A stretch of DNA of 7,576 nucleotides from assembly GCA_002371695.1 (NCBI GenBank), contig DFGG01000030.1:11609-19184 (forward strand). The letters are read 5' to 3'. The stretch is from a bacterium UBA3756 (GTDB lineage: Bacteria > Bacteroidota > Bacteroidia > Bacteroidales > Bacteroidaceae). The position numbers were made by a program, and so were the translations under genes. The notes beneath the pieces were generated by a model that saw nothing but the letters and a program-made list of their open reading frames with translations, did no database searches and had not been told where the DNA came from. This document shows positions 1-6,472 of this stretch, one piece after another; positions within the stretch are counted from its first letter, which is position 1, and every line of letters starts with the position of its first letter.

Positions 1-339
1 ATGCTGGTGCAGGTGAGCTATGCCATCGGCGTGGCCAAGCCCATGAACATCTATGTGAATACATACGGTCGCAGCAAGGTACAGATGAGCGACGGCGAAA
101 TAGCAAAACGGATCGAGAAACTGTTTGACTTGCGACCGAAGGCCATCGAGCGCACACTGAAACTGCGACAGCCAATGTACAGCGAGACTGCTGCCTACGG
201 TCACATGGGCCGCAAGCCAGAGGTGATTCAAAAGACCTTCACAAGCCACTATCACGAAACCAAAACGCTCGAAATAGAACTCTTCACGTGGGAGAAACTT
301 GACCGTGTGGACGATATCCGAAAGGAATTCGGACTCTAA
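1..339 (+). CDS. metK: S-adenosylmethionine synthetase, C-terminal part (5' end outside window)
   Basis: MetK makes S-adenosylmethionine from ATP and L-methionine in the cytoplasm. Only the last 112 residues or so are visible. The reading frame is open to the first base, so the Met at position 1 is an internal residue and not the start. The C-terminal domain is recognised from VQVSYAIGVAKP (residues 3-14 of the visible part), FDLRP near 42-46 and ETAAYGHMGR near 62-71, all hallmarks of this family. The tail after YGHMGR is about 20 residues longer than in E. coli MetK, which fits the long form (about 430 residues) that I associate with Bacteroidota. The stop at 337-339 lies 3 nt before the next gene, so the two are probably co-transcribed. 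No SAM-riboswitch region can be judged because the 5' end is missing. Confidence 0.95.
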   Translation: MLVQVSYAIGVAKPMNIYVNTYGRSKVQMSDGEIAKRIEKLFDLRPKAIERTLKLRQPMYSETAAYGHMGRKPEVIQKTFTSHYHETKTLEIELFTWEKLDRVDDIRKEFGL

Positions 340-342
340 GAA

Positions 343-1371
343 ATGCTCAGAAGCGACAGCATCCACACAAATACAGAGCCTGCCGTATATTCGGAATACA
401 CGGATACTATCAGGCAGATGCCGGCAAAACCGCAGACACCATATCAGGTGCTGCGGTTGTTGCCTAAAGATGCCACGCCCGCTCAGCAGGACTCTGCCAT
501 CCAGGCATGGTTCCAGCCAGGAGAGATTCACTACAGCACCCGGCCTGATACGCTGCATCTGCCAGGACATGGGGTGGGACGCAACCTAAAGGATGTAAAC
601 CTGCCTCAGTACTATCGGGAGAACTACTTCTCAAACGACTCTCTCTACCACCCCGAACTGGAAGCAGGACGTTACGGGGTGGCCGGCGATCCCGTGCCCA
701 ACAACATGAGCAACGACAGCCTGCTCAGCGGCACACTCCTGTTGTGCTTTGTATGCACGATGCTGGCAATTGCCGCCAGCCGCAACTTCATCTTTACGCA
801 TATCAAGAACCTGTTCTACATACCAAAGACGGAAAACACATCGGAAGTGACCTCTGGGGAGATGAGAGCCCTGATATTCTTCTGCATCCAGACATCTCTG
901 CTATTAGCCCTGCTCTATTTCTTCTATGTGAGGTCATACGTGGCCGACACGTTTATAGTATCTGACGAATATCTCGTCATCGGCTTCTACTTAGCGGCCT
1001 TCACGGGATACTTCATAGTCAAGGCAATCGTCCACTCTATTGCCGCCATCACCTTCTTCGGTAGTAAGAAAAACAGACAATGGGCACATACTTCGCTCTT
1101 CTTGACGACCATGGAAGGGTTCTTTCTTTACCCGGCAATATTGTTGCTCGGTTATCTCAATGTTGCTCACCAAACCATTATCTATTATGTACTGACAGTG
1201 GTCTTTTTAGTTAAATTATTGTCTTTTTATAAGTGCTATGTAATCTTTTTTAGACAAAATGGTATTTTTCTGCAAATAATTTTGTACTTTTGCGCCCTTG
1301 AAATCGTTCCCTTAGCCACTCTCTGGGGTGGACTTGAGGTAATGACCAACGCATTGAAAATAAATTTTTAG
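343..1371 (+). CDS. DUF4271 family multi-pass membrane protein
   Basis: I recognise this 342-residue protein as a member of DUF4271, a Bacteroidota-restricted family of unknown function that commonly lies just upstream of the hemD-like gene. Residues 1-125 are polar and predicted non-membrane. Hydrophobic stretches then lie near 127-145, 175-196, 209-239, 251-272, 278-303 and 308-328, giving about six or seven membrane passes. No catalytic motif is evident. The start at 343 is 3 nt after metK; a second Met at residue 26 (418) is possible, but the first gives the tightest operon spacing. The last 60 codons or so turn AT-rich, with TTA/TTG Leu and AGA Arg codons where the earlier part prefers CTG/CTC, and they contain a promoter-like element. 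The gene identity is fairly sure; the function is unknown. Confidence 0.85.
   Translation: MLRSDSIHTNTEPAVYSEYTDTIRQMPAKPQTPYQVLRLLPKDATPAQQDSAIQAWFQPGEIHYSTRPDTLHLPGHGVGRNLKDVNLPQYYRENYFSNDSLYHPELEAGRYGVAGDPVPNNMSNDSLLSGTLLLCFVCTMLAIAASRNFIFTHIKNLFYIPKTENTSEVTSGEMRALIFFCIQTSLLLALLYFFYVRSYVADTFIVSDEYLVIGFYLAAFTGYFIVKAIVHSIAAITFFGSKKNRQWAHTSLFLTTMEGFFLYPAILLLGYLNVAHQTIIYYVLTVVFLVKLLSFYKCYVIFFRQNGIFLQIILYFCALEIVPLATLWGGLEVMTNALKINF
1285..1292 (+). promoter_or_regulatory. Bacteroidota -7 element for hemD-rnpA-yidD, inside the DUF4271 gene
   Basis: TACTTTTG matches TAnnTTTG, the -7 consensus of the Bacteroidota primary sigma factor. It is encoded by Tyr315-Phe316-Cys317 of the DUF4271 protein. 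Transcription would start near 1298-1300, giving hemD a leader of about 80 nt. No good TTTG -33 box is visible at the usual spacing, so the promoter is inferred from one box and from the local AT-rich shift. Confidence 0.5.
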
Positions 1372-1378
1372 GACACAG

Positions 1379-2128
1379 ATGATCAAAAAGATTCTGGTTT
1401 CACAGCCAAAGCCAACGAGTGAGAAATCGCCATATTTCGATATTGCGAAGAGATTTGAGGTAGAACTGGTGTTCCGTCCCTTTATCAAGGTGGAAGGAAT
1501 CACCTCAAAGGAGTTCCGGGCTCAGAAGGTGAGCATTCTGGACCATACTGCAGTTGTCTTCACCTCCCGCCATGCCATTGATCACTTCTTCAATATGGCA
1601 AAGGAGTTAAGAGTGAACATCCCTGAGGACATGAAGTACTTCTGCGTCACAGAGACAATCGCTCTGTATATCCAGAAATATGTGCAGTATCGCAAGCGTA
1701 AGGTCTTCTTCGGTGAGACGGGAAAGATTGATGATCTGGTGCCGACAATGGTCAAGCACAAGACTGAAAAATATCTCGTGCCAATGAGCGATGTACACAA
1801 CGACAGTCTCTCAAACCTGCTCGACAGCAAGAAGCTGATCCACCATGAGGTGGTGATGTACAAGACCGTCAGCAACGATTTCACACCTGAGGAGGTTAAG
1901 AATTTCGACTACGACATGCTGATATTCTTCAGTCCGTCGGGTATCGAGTCACTCACGAAGAACTTCCCCAGTTTCAAGCAGGACAAGATAGCCATTGCCA
2001 CCTTTGGTCCTACCACGGCCAAAGCAGCCAAAGAAGCAGGACTGCGACTCGACATTGAAGCTCCCACGGAGAAATATCCTTCAATGACAGCTGCCTTGCA
2101 GCATTATCTATTGGAACAGGAAGGTTGA
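1379..2128 (+). CDS. hemD: Uroporphyrinogen-III synthase family protein (HemD-like)
   Basis: Family members cyclise hydroxymethylbilane, with inversion of ring D, to uroporphyrinogen III (EC 4.2.1.75), a step of haem, sirohaem and cobalamin synthesis in the cytoplasm. At 249 residues it has the usual length. Supporting stretches are FTSRHAI (61-67) in the first domain, and FFSPSGIESL (183-192) and FGPTTAKAAKEAGL (209-222) in the second; the last is the typical HemD C-terminal motif. It matches the Bacteroidota form of the protein as I know it. The ATG lies 7 nt after the DUF4271 stop with no Shine-Dalgarno sequence. HemD sequences diverge strongly and have no strict catalytic signature. Because many Bacteroidales lack the early haem pathway, the actual substrate is uncertain. 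The family call is sure; the enzyme activity is less so. Confidence 0.85.
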   Translation: MIKKILVSQPKPTSEKSPYFDIAKRFEVELVFRPFIKVEGITSKEFRAQKVSILDHTAVVFTSRHAIDHFFNMAKELRVNIPEDMKYFCVTETIALYIQKYVQYRKRKVFFGETGKIDDLVPTMVKHKTEKYLVPMSDVHNDSLSNLLDSKKLIHHEVVMYKTVSNDFTPEEVKNFDYDMLIFFSPSGIESLTKNFPSFKQDKIAIATFGPTTAKAAKEAGLRLDIEAPTEKYPSMTAALQHYLLEQEG

Positions 2129-2144
2129 CACCTTATTATATATT

Positions 2145-2534
2145 ATGGCGGAATCCGCATCTCTGACATTCAGTAAGAGAGAGCGTATCGTCAGCCGGAA
2201 ACTGATAGAACAGCTCTTCAGTAAAGGCAGCAGCCAATCAATGTCTGCCTTTCCACTGAGAATTGTCTATATGCAAAAAGAACGTGACGGCGAACCCCTA
2301 CAGGTGCTGGTCAGCGTTTCCAAAAGGCACTTCAAACACGCCGTCGACCGTAACAGGGTGAAGCGGCAAATACGCGAGGCATATCGTCTTCACAGACATC
2401 TGCTGGCACAGAGAATCCCGGAAGGCATCTCCATAGCCATTGCCTTCATATGGCTCTCTGACTGGCACTACAGCAGCCAGCGGATTGAGAAGAGCGTCAG
2501 CAGACTAATGGAAAAAGTGGCAGTAAACGTATGA
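2145..2534 (+). CDS. rnpA: Ribonuclease P protein component
   Basis: RnpA is the small basic protein subunit of RNase P. It binds the catalytic RNA and helps it remove 5' leaders from precursor tRNAs. The 129-residue product is lysine- and arginine-rich. It carries the family signature [13 protein letters not shown] at residues 69-81, whose RNR...KR core contacts RNA, and FSKRERI near 9-15, the usual N-terminal motif. The start follows hemD by 16 nt. The stop overlaps the yidD start in an ATGA, so translation of the two is probably coupled. Many bacteria pair rnpA with rpmH; here hemD sits upstream instead, an arrangement I know from other Bacteroidota. Length and motifs are complete. Confidence 0.95.
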   Translation: MAESASLTFSKRERIVSRKLIEQLFSKGSSQSMSAFPLRIVYMQKERDGEPLQVLVSVSKRHFKHAVDRNRVKRQIREAYRLHRHLLAQRIPEGISIAIAFIWLSDWHYSSQRIEKSVSRLMEKVAVNV

Positions 2535-2782
2535 ATACCATCCGACTCATCTGCCAATTCCTCTCGAAAGCTATCACATGGCTGCTTTGTCTGCCTATCG
2601 TGTTCTACCAGACCTGTATCTCGCCATTCACGCCACCCTCCTGCCGGTTCACGCCGACATGCAGCGAATATGCGAAGCAGGCACTCCGCAAACATGGTCC
2701 TTTCAAGGGACTATATCTGGCAGTCTGGCGAATACTCAGATGCAATCCCTGGGGTGGTTCCGGATATGATCCGGTGCCGTAA
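2531..2782 (+). CDS. yidD: Membrane protein insertion efficiency factor YidD
   Basis: YidD is a small membrane-associated protein that helps the YidC insertase place proteins into the inner membrane. The 83-residue product has a hydrophobic, amphipathic N-terminal segment (about 8-32). This is followed by the diagnostic core [13 protein letters not shown] (36-48) and [14 protein letters not shown] (70-83), with the family's cysteines at 38, 44 and 71. The start overlaps the rnpA stop by 4 bp, matching the widely conserved rnpA-yidD pairing, although yidC is not the next gene here. The product ends at the DPVP motif and lacks the extra tail found in some homologues. Confidence 0.95.
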   Translation: MNTIRLICQFLSKAITWLLCLPIVFYQTCISPFTPPSCRFTPTCSEYAKQALRKHGPFKGLYLAVWRILRCNPWGGSGYDPVP

Positions 2783-2840
2783 GTTTCCCGAGTTATCGGA
2801 GCCCCACAACATAATTATTCATTAAAATAAGAATCATTCG

Positions 2841-4139
2841 ATGATTAAAAACTTTGTTGAAGAACTGAAATGGCGCGGCATGCTGGCACAAATGATGCCC
2901 GGCACCGAGGAACTGCTACAGAAAGAGATGGTGACAGCCTATCTGGGTACCGACCCAACAGCCGACTCGCTGCACATCGGTCACCTGTGCGGCATCATGA
3001 TGCTTCGCCATCTGCAGCGCTGTGGCCATAAGCCCATCATCCTCGTTGGCGGTGCCACTGGTATGATCGGCGATCCCTCCGGCAAGAGCCAGGAGCGCAA
3101 CCTGCTGAATGCTGAGACCCTCTACCACAACCAGGAGTGCATCAAGAAGCAGGTGGCCAAGTTCCTCGACTTTGAGTCGAAGGAGCCCAATGCTGCCGAG
3201 ATGGTTAACAACTACGACTGGATGAAGGACTTCACCTTCCTCGATTTTGCCCGTGAGGTGGGCAAGCACATCACCGTCAACTATATGATGGCCAAGGACA
3301 GTGTGCAGCAGCGACTGAACGGTACAGCCCGCGACGGACTGTCTTTCACAGAGTTCACCTATCAGCTGCTGCAGGGCTACGATTTCCTATATCTCTATCA
3401 GCATAAGAACTGCAAGCTGCAACTGGGTGGCAACGACCAGTGGGGCAACATCACGACAGGTACAGAACTGATTCGCCGTACTCTTGGACATGAATGCGAG
3501 GCTTTCGCACTGACCTGTCCTCTGATAACCAAGGCCGACGGAAAGAAGTTCGGCAAGACAGAGAGCGGCAACGTATGGTTGGATCCGAAGCGCACCTCAC
3601 CCTACCGTTTCTACCAATTCTGGCTCAACGTGAGCGATGACGACGCAGAGAAGTACATCAAGATATTCACCTCACTGGAGAAGGATGTCATCGACCAGCT
3701 CGTGGAGGAGCACAAGCAAGATCCCGGACGCCGTATCCTTCAGAAGCGCCTGGCCGAGGAAGTAACCACCATGGTACATGGACAAGAGGCACTGGACATG
3801 GCTATCGAAGCTTCAAATATCCTGTTCGGCAAGTCAACGAAGGAAGCTCTTGAGCGTCTCGACGAGCAGACTTTCCTCGATGTGTTCGACGGTGTGGAGC
3901 AACACGAGATTTCCAAAGACCAGCTCGGACAGCCTGCCATCGAACTACTGACCACATCAGCCCCCGTATTCCCTTCCAAAGGTGAGATGCGCAAGATGGT
4001 ACAGGGCGGAGGTGTCAGCCTGAACAAGGAGAAGCTGACAGACCAAAACCGTGCCATCACGGCCGACGACCTCATCGATGGCAAGTATATTTTGGCACAA
4101 AAAGGCAAAAAGAACTACTATCTGCTCATCGTAAAATAA
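2841..4139 (+). CDS. tyrS: Tyrosyl-tRNA synthetase
   Basis: TyrRS attaches tyrosine to tRNA-Tyr using ATP (class I synthetase, cytoplasmic dimer). The 432-residue product has the HIGH signature at 45-48 inside [17 protein letters not shown] at 196-203 for tyrosine and ATP binding, and KFGKT at 236-240, the TyrRS form of the KMSKS loop. An S4-like RNA-binding domain occupies about 360-432. Length is normal and nothing is missing. The ATG at 2841 gives the expected N-terminus ([11 protein letters not shown] from residue 4). The 58-nt gap after yidD contains no clear promoter or terminator, so tyrS may belong to the hemD-rnpA-yidD transcript. The gene ends just before a perfect hairpin. Confidence 0.97.
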   Translation: MIKNFVEELKWRGMLAQMMPGTEELLQKEMVTAYLGTDPTADSLHIGHLCGIMMLRHLQRCGHKPIILVGGATGMIGDPSGKSQERNLLNAETLYHNQECIKKQVAKFLDFESKEPNAAEMVNNYDWMKDFTFLDFAREVGKHITVNYMMAKDSVQQRLNGTARDGLSFTEFTYQLLQGYDFLYLYQHKNCKLQLGGNDQWGNITTGTELIRRTLGHECEAFALTCPLITKADGKKFGKTESGNVWLDPKRTSPYRFYQFWLNVSDDDAEKYIKIFTSLEKDVIDQLVEEHKQDPGRRILQKRLAEEVTTMVHGQEALDMAIEASNILFGKSTKEALERLDEQTFLDVFDGVEQHEISKDQLGQPAIELLTTSAPVFPSKGEMRKMVQGGGVSLNKEKLTDQNRAITADDLIDGKYILAQKGKKNYYLLIVK

Positions 4140-4147
4140 GAAAGATA

Positions 4148-4180
4148 AGTGAAAATTTGGCTATATGCCAAATTTTCACT
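4148..4180 (+). terminator. Perfect 14-bp inverted repeat after tyrS, probable terminator
   Basis: AGTGAAAATTTGGC (4148-4161) pairs without mismatch with GCCAAATTTTCACT (4167-4180) around a 5-nt TATAT loop, starting 8 nt after the tyrS stop. As a terminator it is unusual: no U-run follows the full stem. However, the inner stem ending at GCCAAA is followed by TTTT of the right arm, which could serve as the U-tract. The repeat also overlaps the tRNA promoter. The structure is certain; its termination role is inferred. Confidence 0.7.
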
Positions 4181-4187
4181 ACCTTTG
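4156..4187 (+). promoter_or_regulatory. Bacteroidota promoter for tRNA-Gln (and perhaps kduI-kduD)
   Basis: A -33 box TTTG at 4156-4159 and a -7 box TACCTTTG (TAnnTTTG) at 4180-4187 are separated by 20 bp, within the known Bacteroidota range. Transcription would begin about 4193-4195, some 5 nt before the mature tRNA. The -33 box lies inside the left arm of the tyrS hairpin, and the -7 box starts on its last base. Confidence 0.8.
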
Positions 4188-4198
4188 CAACCGCAAAC

Positions 4199-4269
4199 TG
4201 GACGATGGTGTAATGGTAACACTACAGGTTTTGGTTCTGTCATTCCCGGTTCGAATCCGAGTCGTCCAA
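4199..4269 (+). tRNA. tRNA-Gln, anticodon UUG
   Basis: The 71-nt sequence folds as a cloverleaf. The acceptor stem is TGGACGA (4199-4205) with TCGTCCA (4262-4268), including the U1-A72 pair typical of tRNA-Gln. The D stem is GTGT/ACAC (4208-4211/4219-4222) with a GG-containing loop. The anticodon stem ACAGG/TCTGT (4224-4228/4236-4240) has one G-U pair, and the anticodon TTG is at 4231-4233, reading CAA. The T arm is CCCGG/CCGAG around TTCGAAT (4250-4256), with one C-A mismatch (4246/4260). The discriminator is A4269. CCA is not encoded (CCC follows), so a CCA-adding enzyme is needed. It has its own promoter. Confidence 0.96.
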
Positions 4270-4293
4270 CCCTAAAGAACAAATCAAAAGCTT

Positions 4294-5136
4294 ATGAAGA
4301 CTAACTATGAAATAAGGTATGCAGCTCATCCTGAAGATGCCAGACAGTATGACACTGCCCGGCTGCGTAGGGATTTCCTTATAGAGCGGATATTTGCCAC
4401 TGATGAGGTAAATATGGTCTACTCGATGTACGACCGAATGGTTGTTGGAGGGGCTATGCCTGCTACCGAATCCCTTAAGCTGGAAGCTATCGACCCCTTG
4501 AAGGCTGACTATTTCACCCAACGCCGTGAGATTGGAATCTACAACGTAGGTGGAGATGGTGTAGTACTGGTAGGTGACGAGACATTCGAGTTAGCTTTTA
4601 AGGAAGCTCTATACGTGGGGCGCGGTGATCGCGATGTGATATTCAGCAGTAAGGACGCAAACCACCCTGCCAAATTCTACTTCAACTCTACCACAGCCCA
4701 TTGTGCCTATCCATGCCGTAAGATTACGAAGAAAGATGCCGTTGTAGCACACATGGGAGAATTGAAGACAGCCAACGAGCGTAACATCAACAAGATGATC
4801 GTCAATCAGGTACTGCCCACCTGTCAGTTACAGATGGGGATGACCGAATTGGCCACTGGCAGTATATGGAACACCATGCCAGCTCACGTTCACAGCCGTC
4901 GCATGGAAGCTTACTTCTACTTCGAGCTGCCAGAGGATCAAGCCATTTGCCACTTCATGGGTGAACCACAAGAGACGCGCCACATCTGGATGCGCGGCGA
5001 GCAAGCCGTACTATCCCCAGAATGGAGCATCCACAGTGCAGCAGCGACCCACAATTACACATTTATCTGGGGGATGGGTGGTGAGAATCTCGACTATGGC
5101 GACCAGGACTTTTCAAATATCACTGATTTAAAATAA
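4294..5136 (+). CDS. kduI: 5-dehydro-4-deoxy-D-glucuronate isomerase (KduI)
   Basis: KduI isomerises 5-dehydro-4-deoxy-D-glucuronate, formed from unsaturated uronates that polysaccharide lyases release from pectin or glycosaminoglycans, into 3-deoxy-D-glycero-2,5-hexodiulosonate (EC 5.3.1.17, cytoplasmic). The 280-residue product has the normal length. The cupin zinc site is intact: His198 and His200 in PAHVHSRRMEAYFYF, Glu205 and His247, offset by 2 from the ligands I recall for E. coli KduI. The N-terminal RYAAHPEDARQYDT is typical. The ATG lies only 24 nt after the tRNA-Gln gene, with no promoter match and no Shine-Dalgarno site between them, so it may be read from the tRNA promoter. kduD follows 19 nt downstream, giving the next pathway step. 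Confidence 0.96.
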   Translation: MKTNYEIRYAAHPEDARQYDTARLRRDFLIERIFATDEVNMVYSMYDRMVVGGAMPATESLKLEAIDPLKADYFTQRREIGIYNVGGDGVVLVGDETFELAFKEALYVGRGDRDVIFSSKDANHPAKFYFNSTTAHCAYPCRKITKKDAVVAHMGELKTANERNINKMIVNQVLPTCQLQMGMTELATGSIWNTMPAHVHSRRMEAYFYFELPEDQAICHFMGEPQETRHIWMRGEQAVLSPEWSIHSAAATHNYTFIWGMGGENLDYGDQDFSNITDLK

Positions 5137-5155
5137 CTTCAAAAACAAACAATTT

Positions 5156-5959
5156 ATGGCAAATCTATTTTCATTAGAAGGTAAGAACGCGTGGATTACC
5201 GGCGCATCTTACGGTATCGGTTTCAACATTGCCAAGGCATTTGTGAATGCAGGCATCAAGACCATCATCTTCAACGACATCAATGAGGCAGCCCTCGAGC
5301 GCGGTCTGGCCAACTACAAAGAGGCAGGCATCGAGAACGTGAAGGGCTACGTGTGCGACGTGACCGATGAGAACGCCGTGAAGGCCCTCGTGGAGCAAAT
5401 CCACCAGGAGGTAGGTCAGATTGATATTTTGGTAAACAATGCCGGCATCATCAAGCGCATCCCGATGCACGAGATGAAGCGCGCCGAATTCCAGCAGGTC
5501 ATCGATATCGACCTCGTTGGTCCGTTCATCTGCTCTTCAGCAGTCATCCCCGAGATGATGGAACGTAAAGAAGGCAAGATCATCAATATCTGCTCGATGA
5601 TGTCGGAACTGGGTCGTGAGACCGTCAGTGCTTATGCTGCTGCCAAGGGTGGTCTGAAAATGCTTACCCGCAATATCTGCTCTGAATATGGTGAGTACAA
5701 TATCCAGTGTAACGGTATTGGCCCAGGCTACATCGCCACACCGCAGACCGCTCCTCTCCGTGAGCGTCAGCCAGACGGCAGCCGCCACCCGTTCGACAGC
5801 TTCATCTGCGCCAAGACTCCTGCCGGACGCTGGCTCGATCCCTCTGAACTCGGTGGTCCAGCCGTATTCCTGGCTTCACATGCTTCTGACGCAGTCAACG
5901 GACATATCCTCTATGTTGACGGCGGTATTCTTGCCTATATCGGTAAACAGCCCAAGTAA
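5156..5959 (+). CDS. kduD: 2-dehydro-3-deoxy-D-gluconate 5-dehydrogenase (KduD)
   Basis: KduD is an NAD(P)-dependent short-chain dehydrogenase that reduces the KduI product, 3-deoxy-D-glycero-2,5-hexodiulosonate, to 2-dehydro-3-deoxy-D-gluconate (KDG; EC 1.1.1.127). KDG kinase and aldolase, not in this window, would complete the route to pyruvate and glyceraldehyde-3-phosphate. In the 267 residues, the nucleotide-binding TGASYGIG is at 15-22 and NNAG at 94-97. The catalytic Ser147, Tyr160 and Lys164 form the SDR S...YxxxK site, and VDGG is at 254-257. Adjacency to kduI, with no gene between, settles the choice among SDR enzymes. No lyase, transporter or regulator is nearby. A strong hairpin follows 10 nt after the stop. 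Confidence 0.94.
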   Translation: MANLFSLEGKNAWITGASYGIGFNIAKAFVNAGIKTIIFNDINEAALERGLANYKEAGIENVKGYVCDVTDENAVKALVEQIHQEVGQIDILVNNAGIIKRIPMHEMKRAEFQQVIDIDLVGPFICSSAVIPEMMERKEGKIINICSMMSELGRETVSAYAAAKGGLKMLTRNICSEYGEYNIQCNGIGPGYIATPQTAPLRERQPDGSRHPFDSFICAKTPAGRWLDPSELGGPAVFLASHASDAVNGHILYVDGGILAYIGKQPK

Positions 5960-5969
5960 ACAGAAAACA

Positions 5970-6000
5970 AAATGGGATTCCTTTCGCAGGAATCCCATTT
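5970..6000. terminator. Bidirectional terminator between kduD and the HU gene
   Basis: AAATGGGATTCCT (5970-5982) pairs perfectly over 13 bp with AGGAATCCCATTT (5988-6000) around a 5-nt TTCGC loop. On the plus strand T-rich sequence follows (ATTTT at 6003-6007). On the minus strand the complement also gives a T-rich tract (TTTTG at 5971-5967 and TTTTC beyond). It sits 10 nt after kduD and about 22 nt beyond the HU stop, between convergent genes, so it can end both transcripts. Confidence 0.9.
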
Positions 6001-6022
6001 AAATTTTGTTTACAAATTACTA

Positions 6023-6292
6023 TTAGAGTGCGTCTGCGAGGTCAGCACCAGCCTTAAACTTGGCAACCTTCTTGGCAGCAATCTTGATCTTCTCCTTTGT
6101 TGCGGGGTTGATACCCTCACGAGCGGGGCGCTCGCTAACACTGAAAGTACCGAAACCAACGAGGGCAATCTTGTCACCTGCTACGAGAGCATCCTTAATG
6201 GCTGCAACCGTTGCGTCAAGAGCTTTCTTTGCATCAACCTTTGAGAGACCAGCACCTGCTGCAATCTTCTCTACCAATTCTGTTTTGTTCAT
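6023..6292 (-). CDS. hup: HU family DNA-binding protein
   Basis: HU is a small dimeric nucleoid protein that bends and compacts DNA with little sequence specificity and helps replication, recombination and transcription. The 89-residue product matches the family along its whole length. It has [11 protein letters not shown] at the start, [15 protein letters not shown] (46-60) leading into the DNA-binding arm, and the conserved Asn62-Pro63 that intercalates at the bend. The C-terminus is the usual alanine/lysine-rich helix. HU is preferred over IHF because the arm and length are those of homodimeric HU. The gene is convergent with kduD and divergent from the rhomboid gene, so it is a single-gene transcript with its own promoter. 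The start at 6292 is the only sensible one. Confidence 0.96.
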   Translation of the reverse strand: MNKTELVEKIAAGAGLSKVDAKKALDATVAAIKDALVAGDKIALVGFGTFSVSERPAREGINPATKEKIKIAAKKVAKFKAGADLADAL

Positions 6293-6341
6293 AATGTTGT
6301 TAATTTGATTAATTATTGTTATTAAAACTGATTATACTATG

Positions 6342-6471
6342 AAATTCTTCGCAAATATAAGAGAAAGTTATTAAAAAAACAACAAAAAAACCGAAAAAAT
6401 AACATTTTTATCGAAAAATAGTTGTTTCCGCCCCATTTTTCAGCAAAAAAAGAGATATTTTTCGTAATTTT
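6342..6471. promoter_or_regulatory. Helically phased A/T-tracts, predicted curved DNA between HU and rhomboid promoters
   Basis: The 258-bp gap 6293-6550 holds no supportable gene. Within it, tracts of A or T are centred near 6344, 6354, 6365, 6376, 6387, 6397, 6407, 6416, 6426, 6438, 6448, 6460 and 6470, a mean step of about 10.5 bp. Ten of the thirteen are runs of four or more A/T (for example A7 at 6373-6379 and 6384-6390, A6 at 6394-6399, A7 at 6445-6451). Phased tracts of this kind are known to curve DNA. The array runs from the HU promoter to the rhomboid promoter, so a role in promoter architecture or HU binding is possible but inferred. Confidence 0.6.
6352..6359 (-). promoter_or_regulatory. 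Bacteroidota -7 element for the HU gene
   Basis: Read on the minus strand, TATATTTG matches TAnnTTTG. A TTG at 6382-6380 (20 bp upstream) or a TTTG at 6386-6383 (23 bp) can act as the -33 box. Transcription would begin about 6345, giving a leader of roughly 50 nt, AT-rich and without a Shine-Dalgarno sequence. Confidence 0.7.
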
Positions 6472-6472
6472 G
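6465..6472 (+). promoter_or_regulatory. Bacteroidota -7 element for the rhomboid operon
   Basis: TAATTTTG matches TAnnTTTG, with a predicted start near 6478-6480 and a leader of about 70 nt to the GTG at 6551. No clean -33 box is seen; the closest is a T-run at 6436-6440, 24 bp upstream. This element lies downstream of the ATG at 6422 and argues against that ATG as the start of the next gene. Confidence 0.65.

Noticed and set aside
299..965. Plus-strand frames overlapping the metK end and the DUF4271 gene
   Set aside because: Frame-shifted shadows: cysteine-, histidine- and arginine-rich translations without family features, overlapping genes with clear identity.
2121..2134. Small inverted repeat AAGGT/ACCTT at the hemD stop
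   Set aside because: Only 5 bp with a 4-nt loop and no U-tract; too weak for a terminator, and rnpA starts 11 nt later.
2783..2840. A separate promoter for tyrS
   Set aside because: The 58-nt gap is AT-rich in its second half but contains no TAnnTTTG match.
2916..4108. Several minus-strand open frames inside tyrS
   Set aside because: They mirror the codon pattern of tyrS on the other strand and show no recognisable domain or promoter.
4199..5959. kduI-kduD as cargo of an island inserted at the tRNA-Gln 3' end
   Set aside because: I see no repeat of the tRNA 3' sequence downstream, no integrase, and no obvious composition shift; the linkage looks like ordinary gene order.
5972..6244. Open frames on the plus strand opposite the HU gene
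   Set aside because: They are antisense shadows of a clear, full-length HU gene, have no family resemblance, and one starts inside the terminator hairpin.
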